Assembly (NCBI RefSeq): GCF_004114535.1
Contig: NZ_LBJC01000026.1
Location: 1-64,000 of the forward strand
Length of the DNA: 64,000 nucleotides
Reading direction: 5' to 3'
Origin: Bradyrhizobium nanningense
GTDB taxonomy: Bacteria > Pseudomonadota > Alphaproteobacteria > Rhizobiales > Xanthobacteraceae
Both the position numbers and the translations under genes were made by a program. Under the pieces are notes generated by a model that saw only the letters and a list, made by a program, of their open reading frames with translations, did not search any database and was not told where the DNA came from. Shown in pieces: positions 63,897 through 64,000 of the stretch; the stretch's first letter is position 1, and each line of letters opens with the position of its first letter.

Positions 63897-64000
63897 TTGG
63901 CAGTTGGCGTTATAGTATCTCGCACGAGTTGGGATGAGAGAGACTTAGCGCTGCTCAAAGAACTCTGGGCATTGGGACACAGCGCCGCACAGATCGCGCG
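63897..64000 (+). CDS. GcrA-like protein, N-terminus only (cut by the window edge)
   Basis: The last 100 bases encode TSWDERDLALLKELWALGH and SAAQIAR. The spacing W-x-(D/E)ER...LLK-LW-G-SA-QIA is the N-terminal helix set of GcrA cell-cycle regulators and their relatives. The start is unclear; a TTG at 63897 is in frame. The rest lies outside the window. Confidence 0.5.
   Translation, partial: MAVGVIVSRTSWDERDLALLKELWALGHSAAQIA

Overview
The window looks like a chromosomal segment of a high-GC alphaproteobacterium, most probably Bradyrhizobium or a close relative. The evidence is the codon use and gene types: a TctABC carboxylate transporter, class III CoA-transferase, serralysin-type M10 protease, Omp25/RopB-like porin, several small proteins of a kind I associate with Bradyrhizobiaceae, and IS110 and IS630 relatives. 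The genus call rests on recognition of gene types, not on a search. No rRNA, tRNA or CRISPR array was seen.

Layout. (1) 1-17 kb is a surface-polysaccharide (O-antigen type) locus, almost all on the minus strand. It holds a WecA-like initiating transferase cut by the left edge, rmlC-rmlB-rmlD-rmlA for dTDP-L-rhamnose, two family-2 glycosyltransferases, a Wzz-like chain-length protein, a Wzy-like polymerase, and an FdtA / acyltransferase / propeller-hydrolase-like / FemAB-GNAT / DegT-aminotransferase set for a dTDP-3-amino-3,6-dideoxyhexose. A heavily decayed plus-strand glycosyltransferase and a Wzx-like flippase close it. (2) 17.2-19.6 kb encodes a secreted M10 metalloprotease with RTX and seven FG-GAP repeats. 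(3) 19.8-21.4 kb holds a small exported protein and a CaiB/BaiF CoA-transferase. (4) 21.6-31.1 kb is a second sugar locus: rfbF-rfbG (CDP-glucose to CDP-4-keto-6-deoxyglucose), an RfbJ-like NAD(P)-dependent epimerase/reductase, a two-subunit transketolase, a sulfotransferase, an APH-like kinase, a GtrB/ArnC-like glycosyltransferase and a polytopic GT-C-like protein. (5) 31.2-37.2 kb is a scarred region: a frameshifted P63C-type gene, an intact IS110 transposase, an exported NPP-type phosphodiesterase, a frameshifted O-methyltransferase and a TctC/Bug remnant. (6) 37.4-41.9 kb has a PATR autotransporter and an outer-membrane beta-barrel. (7) 42.0-53.2 kb is a carboxylate module: TctABC, enoyl-CoA hydratase, two tandem class-V aminotransferases, a FadR-like GntR regulator, a GlcD-GlcF-like FAD/Fe-S oxidase and a GlcG/HbpS-like protein. 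(8) 53.2-56.1 kb carries small genes and a 5'-truncated large serine recombinase. (9) 56.1-60.5 kb is a complete sugar ABC transporter. (10) 60.8-64 kb has an IS630 remnant, a LexA/MarR-like HTH, small conserved proteins, a monooxygenase-fold protein, a 58-residue acidic protein and the start of a GcrA-like gene.

How it fits together. Regions 1 and 4 are both polysaccharide loci but use different nucleotide activation (dTDP versus CDP). The most novel-looking unit is region 4, where a split transketolase sits in the same operon as a CDP-4-keto-sugar pathway, which suggests synthesis of a branched or higher-carbon sugar. Region 7 reads as uptake of a carboxylic acid, oxidation of a 2-hydroxyacid (glycolate-like) and transamination of the resulting keto acid. 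It is probably controlled by the GntR protein through a near-identical 14-bp box that appears both next to gntR and in front of the oxidase.

Strong starts were fixed by Shine-Dalgarno sequences or by 1-4 bp stop/start overlaps, which are very common in region 1. Functions come from recognisable motifs only; no database search was possible.
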